The notes beneath the pieces are model-generated. The model made no database searches. It worked only from the letters and a program-made list of their open reading frames with translations, and was not told the DNA's origin. A program made the translations under genes and the position numbers. Below are positions 47,764-59,398 of a DNA stretch of 64,000 bases, one piece after another. Source of the stretch: Dolomedes plantarius (lineage: Eukaryota > Arthropoda > Arachnida > Araneae > Dolomedidae); NCBI GenBank assembly GCA_907164885.2, contig OU015496.1, forward strand, positions 188,656,954-188,720,953. The letters are read 5' to 3'. Numbering within the stretch: position 1 is the first letter of the stretch; every line of letters starts with the position of its first letter.

Positions 47764-49248
47764 CAAAAATTGGACAAATGTTCACCTAGGAAATTAAGAC
47801 ATTTGGATCTGATAGGACAATTTAGCACGGACATACGTAACGTTAAATGTGACGAAAACACTACCGCTGACGCCTTATCACGGGTGGAAACGATGGACAT
47901 TCCTAGTACCTTTGAACATGCTAGTGTTCCGACCGCACAATCTAACGACTCTGAACTTAAAGGGTTGTTAGAAGGGAATACGGCGGTGAAGCTTAAATTT
48001 GTCACACTTCCCGAATCTGACATTCAACTATACTGCGATGTTTCAATGACATCGCAGTATAGTTGAATGTTTAGGTAAATATGAGCCCATATTTACCAAA
48101 GAAATTCCGCATGTCAGCGTTCAATATGCTGCATAGTTTGGCACACCCTGGGGTTAAAGCTACAGCTAAGTTAGTAGCAAGTCGTTTTATTTGGCCCACA
48201 ATGAGTAAGGACACATGTAAGTGGACACGTTCCTGCCTACCTTGCCAACGAACAAAAAGTCGTAGATATACAATTAGTCCAGTTCAGAAAATTTCAATGC
48301 CAGATGAGTGATTTAAACACGTGCATTTAGACATATTCTGACCTCTGCCTACATTAGACGGATACACGTATCTACTCAAGATGATTGAAAGGTACACACG
48401 CTGGATCGAAGCCATTCCATTGCGCGATATTACAGCAGATACAATCGCTAAAGCCTTTTACACGCATTGGGTTGCAAGATTCGATACCGCTAGCAAGGTC
48501 ACGACAGATCAGGGTCGACAGTTTGAGGCTAAACTTTTTAAAGCTCTTACTAAACTCTTAGGCATTACACAAGTGCATACCACACCTTTTCACCCTGCAA
48601 GCAATTGTTTTGTCGAAAATGCTCATAGGACTTCAAAAACCGCTTTTAAAGCTTGTTTGAGTGAAAGACGGCCAGAGCACTTACCCACTGTCTTATTAGG
48701 CATGCACACTGTCTTCAGAAATAAACTTAGCCACTACTGTGTAACTGGTCTTCGGGACAACCCTGTGTTTGACAGGGGATTTTCTGATTCCCACTCCCTC
48801 TGACGCCAATGCTCCAGATTTTGTGAAGCTGTTAAAAAGCATCATAGCAAAGCTAACGCCTAAGCAAACGAGGTCAAGAACTTTTGGGCCTCAAGCGTTA
48901 CAGACGTGTACGCATGTGTTTATTCGCCAAGATCATGTGAAACCACCATTAGTCCCTGCTTACAACGGACCGTTTCAGGTGATACGGTGAAACGATAAAA
49001 TTTTAACAGTTCTGATGCGGCAGAAAGAGTCAGTCATATCTGTTGACAGAGTGAAAACTGCATATTTGCTTTCACAAGACCTCCAGCAAGCACCCTCCCG
49101 CAACACGACAGAGACTGCCAAGCACATCAGCACACCACAGGAACTACCAGACGTTTCAGAACCCGTGCTATCAGACATTCCGGTACCAAGAACAACAAGA
49201 TCCGGTCGTCGTGTTAGATTTCCGGCCAAGCTGACAGCGTTTCACTGA
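47764..49248 (+). pseudogene. Ty3/gypsy pol, RNase H end to integrase, broken
   Basis: Domain order is: end of RNase H (FSTDIRNVKCDENTTADALS), H2C2 zinc finger (HSLAHPGVKATAKLV, then CLPCQRTK), integrase core (YLLKMIERYTRWIEAIPLRD, KVTTDQGRQFEAK, HPASNCFVENAHR) with D, D and E still present, and a C-terminal GPY/F-like block (VPAYNGPFQVIR). Stops are at 48064, 48309 and about 48340, with a frameshift near 48760. Reverse transcriptase, protease and gag are missing: the copy is 5'-truncated at about 47764. It is followed by a polypurine tract and LTR. Confidence 0.85.
48020..48070. repeat. 22-bp perfect inverted repeat inside gypsy pol
   Basis: Arms 48020-48041 and 48049-48070 are exact complements with a 7-nt loop TTCAATG. 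The second arm interrupts pol between RNase H and the H2C2 finger and creates the stop at 48064. Confidence 0.9.
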
Positions 49249-49514
49249 AAAGGGGATACTGCGGCGACCCATCTTCCGCAACAATAAGGACACCTGAATT
49301 CAGTCCGGAAAAGCTTGGCGAGAGTAATTCCATAGCGAGAGAAATTCCATTGAGAGTAACTCCATGGCGAGAATAATTCCGGGCTGAAAGCAACTTCAAC
49401 TTTAACACGAAACTTCCTCAGCAGCGCTCACACATGAAAGACTTTCCTTCGAAAGTCGTTCTATATGCTCTGTACATGCTGCAGTAGTTTTAGATGAATC
49501 GAAGTGTCCATGTA

Positions 49515-50922
49515 CACTGCTGGCCACCCAAATTGCAACACCAAGAAAGACAAGAGATATCACAACAAAATTTATTTTGTAGATAACATGTTGACCAAGT
49601 ATCAAATGATTAAATTTATAGACTTCTGTGAAGTGTGGTTCCTGCCAAAATCAGTAGCCAGAGTAGCCGCCATTGTTGGAGATCACCGCTGCCACACGCC
49701 TAGGCATTGATTCAAAGAGACTTTGGATGAGTTCTTGGGGTACAGCAGACCAAGCAGCTTCCACACGTTGCCAAAGTTGATCTGCTGTGGCAGCTGGGGA
49801 TGGAATCTGGGTCAATCGTAGAGCAACCATGGACCACATGTTTTTTATCGGCGAAAGATCCGGAGAGCGAGGCGGCCAGGGAAGCAATTCAATCTGGCGA
49901 TTGACGAAGACCCGTTGGACAATGCGTGCCACGTGTGGTCGCGCATTATCCTATTGAAATATGGCTGTGGGCAAGCCCTGGAGGTAAGGAAGGACAACTG
50001 GCTCCAACACCTCAGAGATGTAGCGCTGGCTGTTTAAAGTACCGGCAATGCGTACTAGAGGCGTGCGAGAGTGATATCCAATACCGCCCCATTCCATAAT
50101 ACCCGGTGCAGGACCAGTGTGGCAGTGCATAACGCAGCTGTTCAGCATCCTCTCTTCACGGTGTCTCCAGACTCGAATGCGACCATCGTGCTGTTGCAGA
50201 CAGAAGCGTGACTCGTCAGTAAAGACAATTTCATTCCATTCTGCCGTCCACATCTTTCTGTCATCGCACCATTGGCGGCGGAGACGTCTGTGGTTCCGCG
50301 TCAAGGGTAGACAAAGCAATGGACGTCTTGCAGACAGACCACTCTGCTGTAAACGGCGTCGAATGGTACGCGCAGACACTGGATGATGCGTTACAGACTG
50401 CATGTCCTGTGCTATGGTTCGTGATGTGACTGAGCTATCCGTCACTGCCATGCGCACAATTTGCCTGTCATCACGTGAAGTGGTGCGCTGAGGTGGATGC
50501 GATCGAACACGCCGGTCCGTCGTACCCTCCTGCATCCAACGATCACATATCCGCATTACAGTTGTTTGGTTTCATCCAACACGACTACCGATTTCCCTGA
50601 AAGATAATCCACAATCTCGGTTGGCCACTATCCTTCCTCTGTCGAACTCGGATGCTTGATCAAAAGATGATCGCTGTTTTCTACGAGGCATATTGATCGT
50701 TTTTTTGAAAAAACCACAAGAAAAACATAATTGCCGAACTTGAAATCGTCGAAATCTCCAAGCCTTAAATAGCGTTTTGAAGTGGCGCCACAGGCGCGCG
50801 TGATGTGCGTCTGCGCTGAAATTCTAATCATTTGCATATCTCACCTCCGCTAATGCATGTTGTAAATTTCATGTTATTTGCATGTTTCCTTCAGGGTGTT
50901 GCATTTACAGTGGCCAGCAGTG
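49515..50922 (-). mobile_element. Tc1-like element, complete ends
   Basis: Inverted ends start CACTGCTGGCCAC on both sides, are bordered by TA (49513-49514, 50923-50924), and end in GCAACACC after 28 bp. The length is 1408 bp. It inserted into the gypsy LTR, so it is younger than that element. Confidence 0.92.
49651..50691 (-). pseudogene. Tc1-like transposase, near full length, inactivated
   Basis: From ATG at 50691 a single frame runs about 346 codons to the stop at 49651, interrupted only by TGA at 50574-50572 and TAG at 49953-49951. It has a paired-like HTH (SQ-like LSFREIGSRVG, then TSRTIAQDMQSVTHHPVSAR), FTDESRFCLQQHDGRIRVWR (first Asp), DNARPHVARIVQRV (second Asp, just after the TAG) and PPRSPDLSPIKNMWS. 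In the last, the catalytic Glu is Lys, at spacing 34. The element is therefore dead twice over, but only slightly diverged. Confidence 0.9.
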
Positions 50923-50975
50923 TATATGTTGTTGCACATATTCTTCAGCTGTATGTTGAAATAAATTTTCCTTAA

Positions 50976-51412
50976 CGCAACTTATCTGATTTATGGGCAT
51001 ACCATAATTAGTTGATCAATGAAATTACAAATCGGAACTCCGGCAAAGTCCTACCCAACTCAGACGTAGATTCTTTTCCCGACAATGTTTTCTTAAAACT
51101 ATTTTTGAGTTGAAAGGAAATAATGTGTGTTAAATTCGCTACATGAACCTTTATTTGTTTCCGCAATATTGTCTTTTACCATTTCGTACATATAATTTCA
51201 TGCACACAAGTATGTACATATAATTTCATGCACACAAGACATTAATTTCTTTTGTAAGAAATATTATATATACCCCTTCACGGCATGGTGTTTATTTTTA
51301 ATTTTGAATACAAAAAGAAAATAGTATTGAATTACATTATCATCCTGTCTTTTTTTCTTACTTCTGGGAAACTGGGTAGTACACACCTTAGCTAACATAA
51401 TGTAGTGACAAG
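50976..51412. other. AT-rich, unassigned
   Basis: Contains a short tandem duplication around GTACATATAATTTCATGCAC (51190-51235). No gene. Confidence 0.4.
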
Positions 51413-52215
51413 CAGTGGCGTAGCGTGGGGGGAGGACAGAGGGGGCCATGGCCCGGGCGGTACAGATATGGGGGGAGGAGCGGCAAGAAGCGGCCGAGCT
51501 GGCTAATCCTGTCTGCAGCATCAGGCCATGGTCATTAGATCAGATAACTGTATTGTCATCGGGACTACATAGGTACTTAAGCAGAATTTCAGGGTAATTG
51601 GACAAGTGCAAGTGGTTCAAAATATAGTTGGACCTAAGCAAATATACTTGAACCAAAGCAAATACATTTATGTGAAGTTAAATAAGAGCTTGTAAAATAT
51701 TTTATTCAAAATAAGAAAATAAACTCCACTTTTTGAATTTCGAAACGGACGTGGCTGGCCGCGATCCGCTGTTGCCATGCAACAAATGCAATTAGTGTGT
51801 CCATTTTGATTTTTGAATTATTGTTTTATTGTCCTTGAACAACTCATAGACCTGATGATGAGCAGGTGACATTTAATTTCTTCAACTTTTTTGTTATTTA
51901 GAAGAGCGGTGCAGCGTTGATATTGTATATTTTATACTTTGATAAAGTTTCACGTGTACCTAAATTCGTTAGTTATTGTAAAGTCAATATTTTGTTTATA
52001 CGATTCGTCGAATATATAGGAATGTTAGGTAAATGTTTGTTTTGTTTATTTTTAAACTTTTCAATGGCTTTGCGGTTTTACCCACGTAGAATGTTATTCA
52101 TTCGTTTTTACGCATTAAACTATAAGTAATTTAATTTTACACACGTGCAAAAAACATTCGCGATATTATTTTTTTATTTCTATCATGGTTTTGTGTTGTT
52201 ATAGCCCACCTAACC

Positions 52216-52887
52216 ATGAAAAGGGTAAAAGAAAGTGGAGCATCGTACCGAAATAAGAAGAAAGATAAGGAGGAAAGTATAAGGAAAAATGAAGGGACTA
52301 TACAAAAATTTGTGAAAGTTCCTTCGGAGATGCCAGAATCTACGCCAAGGACATCAGGTGTGAGTTCTTCAGAGACTAGTGTTGTTCAAAACCAAGAAAA
52401 GGCTGGAGTAGTACAAGTACTCGACAATGATGACCTGCTACGACCTGTAATTGATACTACGAATTCGTCAGCTTCACGTGCTTCCGATGCGATTGCTGAA
52501 ATTGCGATACCAGAACAAACTGTAACCACATCAGCTAAGTCAGACTTGGTCGGAAACGATATTGGAAAATGGCCTGAAAATATAGATTCAAATATGCGAT
52601 TGCTAATAATACGGCGAGGTCCCGAAGTCGTCCAGCACATTAATACAGACTTCGCTGAAGAGCCAAAAGTGCCATACACGGTTCAGTCAGAGTCAGACAC
52701 GGACTCTATCACACCGAAAGTATTGTCAAGGAGACGGCTGATGCGAGAATGGTTTTGGAGCACATTGACAAATGGCGAAAAAGTTTTACGCATGTCAGCA
52801 CTTGGATGGCATATTTTCCTTCTAAAGCATCCTTGTTTTGCTTCTGTTGTCGTTTGTTTGAGAACGCAAACTCACCGAACGCATTGA
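52216..52887 (+). pseudogene. hAT transposase N-terminal part (ZMYM1-like)
   Basis: ATG at 52216 (after CCTAACC) opens a basic start (MKRVKESGASYRNKKKDKEE), then a Ser/Thr/Glu-rich, probably disordered segment to about residue 100. A DIGKWPENIDSNMRLLIIRR block follows, which matches the N-terminal DUF-like region before the TTF-type zinc finger. The reading is in frame until the PIF MITE at 52895; beyond it the same protein continues (CFCC...LFENA before, NFCKWKELETRLQKG after). Confidence 0.8.
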
Positions 52888-52894
52888 AGTTTTA

Positions 52895-53072
52895 GGGCCT
52901 GTTCACATAGGAGTCCGGTAGATGAGCGTTAAAGTATTGAAATATATTTTACCAATGACAAACCTCCAAACGATTAGTAACGAAATTTTTGACACCTATG
53001 ATTGGTTTATTTTCGACTCAATGTCATCTTTCCTTTAACGCTCCGCTACCGGACTCCTATGTGAACAGGCCC
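52895..53072. mobile_element. PIF/Harbinger-like MITE
   Basis: The 178-bp element has about 40-bp inverted ends starting GGGCCTGTTCACATAGGAGT and is flanked by TTA on both sides (52892-52894, 53073-53075), the 3-bp duplication typical of PIF/Harbinger. It interrupts the hAT transposase gene. Confidence 0.88.
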
Positions 53073-53209
53073 TTACTCCTCCGATGGGATTAATACGAGT
53101 ACTTGGTGGAAACTGAACCCCAAAGTCGCCAACCATGGATCAAGTGCCACACACAACCAAAATTTTTGCAAATGGAAGGAGTTGGAAACAAGACTTCAAA
53201 AAGGACAGA

Positions 53210-54048
53210 CAGGGCCGTGCTTAGGGGGGGGGGGACGACAAACTGGGCAACCTCCCAGGGCCGCTAAAAATTATGGACCGCCATTTTTATTCCTCATCGC
53301 AACACTTTTCTAAATGTTGCGGTATTTTTAAGAAATTCCTCATTTTTCGCGGTTTCTATAATTCAACTTATAAAAAAATATGTTTCGATTTTTTGAAAAG
53401 AATCGTAGAAAGAATCTTAATTGACAAACTACACTTTTGGTTCGAAAAATTTCTCGGTTAGAAAAACATGATTTATCTTCAATTCAGTTATAGTAAAACC
53501 TTGATTATCAATCAATTTTATTTCCCACTTCTCAAAGAATTGAAAATATATTTCAAAGCAGGTACAATCAGTATGCTTTGAATACAGATTTTAAGTCTGC
53601 CCTCCCTTGACACTTATTTTTAATGAAAATGATCTCTCATCATCTTTGGACTTTTCACTTATAATAGACAATTTTGCTGCTCATGAAGCAAGAAAAATTG
53701 CTTTATAACCAACATATTCATACATGTAAGTAATTGTTTTTAACAATTCACATTTTCTAAATCGTGTAAATAATTTTTCCATTGTTTCATTCTTCATACA
53801 AATTGATTAATTTTATATTTAAGGGGACTAATTGTAATTTCATGTATAATATTCTTTTATCAGAATGTAGGTTTTTTATTATCGAAACGTAATGCATTAA
53901 AAGTAATAATTAGTAAAATCAGTAATGGATGCAGTTTTTTTCGGGGGGAGGGGTTGTCTTACAAGATCCACTACTCAGTATGTAGAGAAATTTGATTGCC
54001 AGTAAATGTGTTTCGCCCAGGGCCGCTAAAACCCTAAACACGCCCCTG
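53210..54048. mobile_element. Non-autonomous hAT nested in hAT
   Basis: The ends CAGGGCCGTGCTTAGGG and (complement) CAGGGGCGTGTTTAGGG are inverted repeats, and the perfect 8-bp duplication AGGACAGA borders both (53202-53209, 54049-54056). At 839 bp it has no transposase. It disrupts the host hAT frame between RLQK and KGQTIDKRRS-type wording. Confidence 0.9.
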
Positions 54049-54056
54049 AGGACAGA

Positions 54057-55833
54057 CTATTGATAAAAGAAGAAGTCGTGGCAAAATAAATAAAAAATGG
54101 CATGAAATTCTAACCAGAATGTTTGATATGATACGATTCTTGGCAAAATAAAATTTGGAGTTACGTGGCCACAGGGAAAATTACACTAGTACCAATAGAA
54201 GCAACTTTTTAGAACTGGTTCATGTGCTGGCAAAGTACGATCCTGTTCTCCAAGAACATTTAGTAATGATAAATATAGGCCAAAAAATTTCACTTACTTA
54301 TATATCACCATAAATTCAAAACGAGTTTATTGAAATTTTAGAGAATAAAGTTCGCCAAAAAAATTATAGGTCAGGTTCAAAGGACCAAGTATTATTCCAT
54401 GATATTCGACAGTACCCCGGATATTTCCCACAAACATCAAACAAGCTAAGTATTACGATACACGATGACTGAGAATCGGGAAGTACTAGTGGAATCTTTT
54501 ATAGATTTCAGTGAAACGAAAAACAAAACAGCAGAAGCTATTAGCGAGATGATACTAAGTAAGCTCGATGCTGATGGGCTCGACATTATGAATTGTAGAG
54601 GGCAAGCTTATGATAATGCTGCTACAATGTCCGGAAGACAGGCAGGTGTGCAGCAACGAATAAAATATATCAATCCTAATGCCGAATTTGTGCACTGCTG
54701 AAAACAATATTATTATTTGTAAACGGAGGGACTTAACGTACATCATTGAACCTAGTTTGCTTGCACGCGGCTTGGGTGGAGGTGAATTCAGTAACTTTCA
54801 TCGGCACATTGGAACGTTGTTATGCTTTTTTCCTATGTCCACACACCGATGGGAGGTTACGATTGCTGCTATAGGCAAGAGTTCGAAGAGGGGTTCAGGA
54901 CATACGTTGGAGCGCAAGAGGAGATGCAGTAAACATGACACGAAATCATTACAAAGAAGTTTTGACAACGCTAGAGAAGATAACAAATAGACGAAAGCTT
55001 GAACACACGAACGGACGCAGGAACTTCGTTAGTCGAGATGCAATCGTTTTCGTTTCTATGTTTGTTGGGTCTCAGGCAACCGGTGCTGCGTGAAGTGAAT
55101 GATGCCCAAAATTATTTGCAAACGGAGGGACTTAACGTACATCAGCGTGCTCAGAAAATAAACGCCTTAAAGACGGTATTAGAAGACAAACGAGAGTAAT
55201 CCGTAGACGAAGCTTTAAGTTACGCTAAAAGCTTGTGTGAAGAACTTGGCATTTCTATTGAACCTCCAAGATAAATTAGGAGGAGACACATTTTTGGGAC
55301 GGAAGTAGAGATGCCGGCTAATCGCACGAAGACGATTTAAAGCGAAAAATGTTTTCTTCATTAAATAGAGTACTTGCTGAAATTCGAGAAAGGTTCCAGC
55401 AGCTCAAGAATTTGGCCGAAAAATATGCCTTTCTAAGGCCTGCAATATTATTGGGCGTCGATGATGAGGAATGCAACCTCGACCAAGCTCAAGATATTGA
55501 CACAGAGGAGTTCAAGTATGCGTGCGTGCGTCTACGGGCTTTCGCAGCTTCAACAGACTGTAAGAAAGAACTTATTGATTCCGGCCACTGGGTTTATTAA
55601 AGTTTGAGTCCAAACTTGAAGGAGTGTTACCCAATATAGTTATAATGCTGAGAATATTCCTCACAGCTTCCATAAATAATGCCAGTTCTTTGAGAAGCTT
55701 CTCTAAATTGAAACTGATTAAAATTTATTTAAGATCTACAATGTCCACGTTGAGATTAACAAATCTAGCTATTTTGGCAATCGAGCAAGCGGTACAAATT
55801 AACATTGATAAATGTATTAAAGAGTTTGCGTAA
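54057..55833 (+). pseudogene. hAT transposase catalytic and C-terminal part
   Basis: Order: FDMIRFLAK and VLAKYDPVLQEHL, then ETKNKTAEAISEMILSKLDA and CRGQAYDNAATMSGRQAGVQ (54465-54701), a conserved hAT core block. Then LREVNDAQNYLQTEGLNVHQ (55080-55199), FKYACVRLRAF (55349-55600) and the dimerisation block LRSFSKLKLIKIYLRSTM (55624-55833). In the dimerisation motif, the usual A-E-R before SFS is S-L-R. There are many stops and shifts. A 31-nt direct repeat (54715-54745 and 55114-55144) marks an internal rearrangement. Confidence 0.82.
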
Positions 55834-56003
55834 CAAAAAAAAATTCAGAATAAAATTTTAATTTTAGAAAGACGTTTTATTTTGAATCCATCTGAAATAG
55901 GGACAGATTATCATAGATTTTTTTTGGCTTGATTGCAAAAATAGGGAGGGGGTGGAAAATTTAAGGTTCACACCCGGTGGCAGAAATCTACGCTACGCCA
56001 CTG

Positions 56004-56374
56004 TGTAACAATGAATGTTTTTCTGCAAGCTTTTAATAAAAATATATTGTACTTTATCATATTGTATCATCTGTGTCAAGTTCAGCACCAATTTTCTCAA
56101 CAATGAAGTTTAATCAACTTTTCAACAAGTTCAAAGTCCATGTTGAAAAATATATTGATAAAACAATTTGATTACTATATTTTAAAATTTTAAATCTGAC
56201 CCACGACCCACGAAAACTGTACGACATGCACACACCTGCCCACTCATGGGTCACAGCTGAGTGGGCTGACTTGAAGATAGGTTGAATATGCGGTGCCTTG
56301 ACCAAAACTGAGTTTCACAGTTTTCCCCACGCGTGGGCTAAGCGTGTGCTAGACTCAATTTGCGGTTGACTTTA
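56004..56374. other. AT-rich spacer, no gene
   Basis: No supportable feature lies between the hAT element and the zinc-finger duplication. Confidence 0.4.
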
Positions 56375-57299
56375 TCCACATTTTGTTTGCATGGGTTGTT
56401 TCAAAAACGTTCCTATATATCTTTTACAAGCACACAAGTTTTATCCTCAAACGTGTCTAACTTTAAGTTCGAAATAATATTCATAAAGTTAGAAATTTCT
56501 CAAAACGAGATAGTAATTTTCCTTTAGACAACGCAATTTCTGCAAAATAAATTTTCTTACTGAAGACTCCACATAATCGGTGCCACTCTCAAAGTGAAAG
56601 CAGATGATCACATTTCCTGTCTAAAATATCTTGCAAGACTCAGTACAGTCCATTATTAAATAGACGAGACTTGGTATAATTTATAAACTTCAAACATTTT
56701 TCAAGAGTTGAGTTCAAAATTAAAATTATATATTTTTAACATAAAATAATTAAAAGTGAGACACAAAACCGAAAATTAATCCAATCTCGATATGAAGCCA
56801 TAAAATATTTATTTATTAATCATTATACATATTTGTTTCCTCATTTACAGAACACAGCAGATGTTGAAAGAAAAATAGTTAAATCTTAGTAACATTTCAT
56901 GACAACCTTTCCTGCAGTGTAAACAGTTATAGTGACAGGTTTTTTTTCTCTTACTTCAATCACTTTGGCACTTCCAAGTATCCCATTAAGGATCATAGGT
57001 CATGTTGGATATCGCATTGATATATTTGAAAAAAAATCAAAAGAAAAATGTCATAAAACGCTAAATAAAGTCCAAAACATAATTACATGCGATATCTCCT
57101 TTAAATAAACATAGTGAAACCTGATTTTGAATTTCATTTTCAAGGACATTTTCCCCATGGTGGTACACAAATATTTCTTTGCGCCAAAAAATCCCGTTTC
57201 ATGTGATAGTAGAGTTGGTTACATCCCTGAATAGGTAGGGGAATGCAGATCATCTGTTTACAAGCAATAAACCTATCTCTCATACCCTGCAGATAAGGT

Positions 57300-57565
57300 T
57301 CTTTTTTCACATATAGTGCAATGGAAAGGTTTTCCTTCTGTATGGATACGGAGATATGTTTTTACAGCTCACTGGAAAGAAAATCTTTTCTCTCAAACAG
57401 TGAGGACGAAAGATTTTTCTTCTCTGTGCGTACGAAATTTTTTTTAAATGATCAAGTTCAAAAAAATTTTTTTCACTTATAGTGCACACCAAAACTCTTT
57501 TCTACATAGATAAGGAGATGCGTTTTCAAATGCCCCTGGGAAGAAAATCTTTTCTCACATACCGT
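57300..57565 (-). pseudogene. Eroded zinc fingers beyond the premature stop
   Basis: Directly after the TGA the frame reads TVCEKRFSSQGHLKTHLLIY and then decays. Further finger-like wording (KKFFELDHLKK, frame 57492-57307) is visible. These represent former fingers 11 to about 13. Confidence 0.7.
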
Positions 57566-58468
57566 TCAAACGAAAGGTTTCTCTCCCGTGTGGGTGCGGA
57601 GATGTGCTTTCAAATGAATCTGTTGTAAAAAATTTTTCCCACATAGAGTGCATGCGAAGGGTTTCTCTCCTGTGTGTGTGCGGAAATGTGTTTTTAAATT
57701 ATGTTGTCCATTAAACCTTTTCTCACATACCGTGCAAGAGTAAGGTTTCTCTCCTGTGTGGGTGCGGAGATGTGTTTTTAAGCGACCGTGTTGAGAAAAT
57801 GTTTTCGCACATAAAGGGCATGCGAAAGGTTTCTCTCCCGTGTGTGTGCGGAGATGTGTTGTTAAACGACCCTGTTGAGAAAATTTTTTCTCACATACAG
57901 CGCATGCGAAAGGTTTTTCGCCTGTGTGGGTGCGGAGATGGGTTTTAAAATTAGAATGTGTAGAAAATCCCTTCTCACATACCGGGCAAGCGAAAGGTTT
58001 TTCTCCCGTGTGGGCGCGGAGATGTCTTTTTAAATCAACCTGTTGAGAAAATCTTTTCTCACATGCAGTGCAGGCAAAAGGTTTCTCTCCCGTATGGGTG
58101 CGGAGGTGTGATTTCAAAGCACTCCGTACAGAAAATCTTTTTTTACATACCGTGCAAGCGAAAGGTTTCTCTCCCGTGTGGGCGCGGATATGTCTTTTTA
58201 AATCAAACTGTTGAAAAAATCTTTTCTCACATACAGTGCACGCGAAAGGTTTCTCTCCCGTGTGGGTGCGGAGATGTCTTTTAAAGACTTTCTGTCCAGA
58301 AAAACTTTTCTCACATATAGTGCAGGCGAAAGGTTTCTCTCCGGTGTGGGTTCGGAGGTGTGTTTTTAAAGCACTCCGTACAGAAAATCTTTTCTCACAT
58401 ACAGTGCAGGTGAAAGATTTTTCTGTATGGGTAGAAAGGTCATCGATAATGTGGTTCGAGTGATGCAT
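57566..58468 (-). CDS. C2H2 zinc-finger protein, copy C (premature stop in finger 11)
   Basis: From ATG at 58468 (HHSNHIIDDLSTHTEKS follows) there are ten canonical C2H2 fingers with TGEKPF linkers and both Cys and both His intact in every one. The frame ends at TGA 57568-57566, placed where the first Cys codon of finger 11 should be. The predicted protein is about 300 residues and presumably nuclear and DNA-binding. Contact residues differ strongly from copy B, finger by finger. An upstream exon-like segment begins after an acceptor at 58839, but its frame is interrupted, so the true N terminus is uncertain. Of the two copies this one has the better preserved array. Confidence 0.78.
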   Translation of the reverse strand: MHHSNHIIDDLSTHTEKSFTCTVCEKRFSVRSALKTHLRTHTGEKPFACTICEKSFSGQKVFKRHLRTHTGEKPFACTVCEKRFFQQFDLKRHIRAHTGEKPFACTVCKKRFSVRSALKSHLRTHTGEKPFACTACEKRFSQQVDLKRHLRAHTGEKPFACPVCEKGFSTHSNFKTHLRTHTGEKPFACAVCEKKFSQQGRLTTHLRTHTGEKPFACPLCAKTFSQHGRLKTHLRTHTGEKPYSCTVCEKRFNGQHNLKTHFRTHTGEKPFACTLCGKNFLQQIHLKAHLRTHTGEKPFV

Positions 58469-59398
58469 ATTTAAATCGGCCAACCGTGATAATGTTCCTT
58501 CACAATTACAATTGATAATGTTACTTCTAAATTACAATTGAAAAATTCTTCGGTGTGAGGGAGGAATCTTCACACTGGATATTTTTTTTACATTTAGACC
58601 AATTCTACACGTCTCACATGGAGCACATTCAACTTCTGCTTCAATAGGGTTCTACTCGCAGGAATGACATACATTGGAATGTCTTTTTACACTGTAACTA
58701 CATTTACTCCTCTGGCATGCCAACGTTTCTTTACACGATAATCAGAGAACTGCAATTGCCAGCAAGGCGTTGAACTTCTAAATTTGTGGACACCACAAAC
58801 ATTTTCGTTTCGCATGTAACAATCTGCACCAAGCACCTGAAAAGAAAGGAGAAAAGAATTTTAACGAGATAAATTAACACTGTACCATCAAGGTTTTTTT
58901 CATGTGAAATCAATAGCAATATATAAAAGTTTGTGCTAGGAAATGAGATATCTATTTACTAAGATATTATAAATTATGTTCTGGACTAATTAAACTCCTG
59001 AGCATCTTAAATTTATTGTAATTAGGGCACGATATTTAGAAAACACAATTCTTTTGTCCTGGTACATCGTAAGGACGTGCAGATATATGTTTCGGCTTGT
59101 AGGGATCTCAACAAAACTACTGGTATCGGCCCGATCAATAACGGATAAGCAATATTTTTTTCTCTTTATACTCATTTTATTCGTCCGTACTTCAAATTAA
59201 CTACTGGTAATCCCTGCTCGAAATGGAGGAAATTTCATTTCATTTTTTTCGGAATAACAAATGTTATAATTTACGCAGCTCCATACTTATAGAACTTTAG
59301 CATTTCAGACTTTGCATCTAATTTATCAACTTTAACTGGTTGTCACAGGTGTTCAAACTGAACAGCTAAGCAGTTTTCCTAGTAACGAGGGGGCGTCC

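Larger units (their letters stand above)
49260..50975 (+). mobile_element. Gypsy 3' LTR, split by a Tc1 insertion
   Basis: After AAAAGGGGATAC (polypurine tract, 49248-49259) the LTR starts TGCGGCGACCC. It continues to about 49514, is interrupted by a Tc1 element, and resumes at 50923 with an AATAAA near 50960. The 3' end is approximate. No 5' LTR is in the window. Confidence 0.65.
51413..56003 (+). mobile_element. ZMYM1-type hAT element with nested MITEs
   Basis: Ends are CAGTGGCGTAGCG on the left and complementary CGCTACGCCACTG on the right. The flanks GTGACAAG and GTAACAAT match at 6 of 8 bases, consistent with an aged hAT duplication. Coding pieces (52216-52887, 53095-53205, 54050-54701, 55020-55833) run in order from N to C terminus. 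Two later elements sit inside (52895-53072 and 53210-54048). Confidence 0.85.

Noticed and set aside
57566..57568. Selenocysteine reading of TGA
   Set aside because: The following fingers are eroded and no SECIS-like structure was seen; a simple nonsense mutation is more likely.
58063..58463. Plus-strand ORFs opposite zinc-finger copy C
   Set aside because: Antisense shadows of the minus-strand array.
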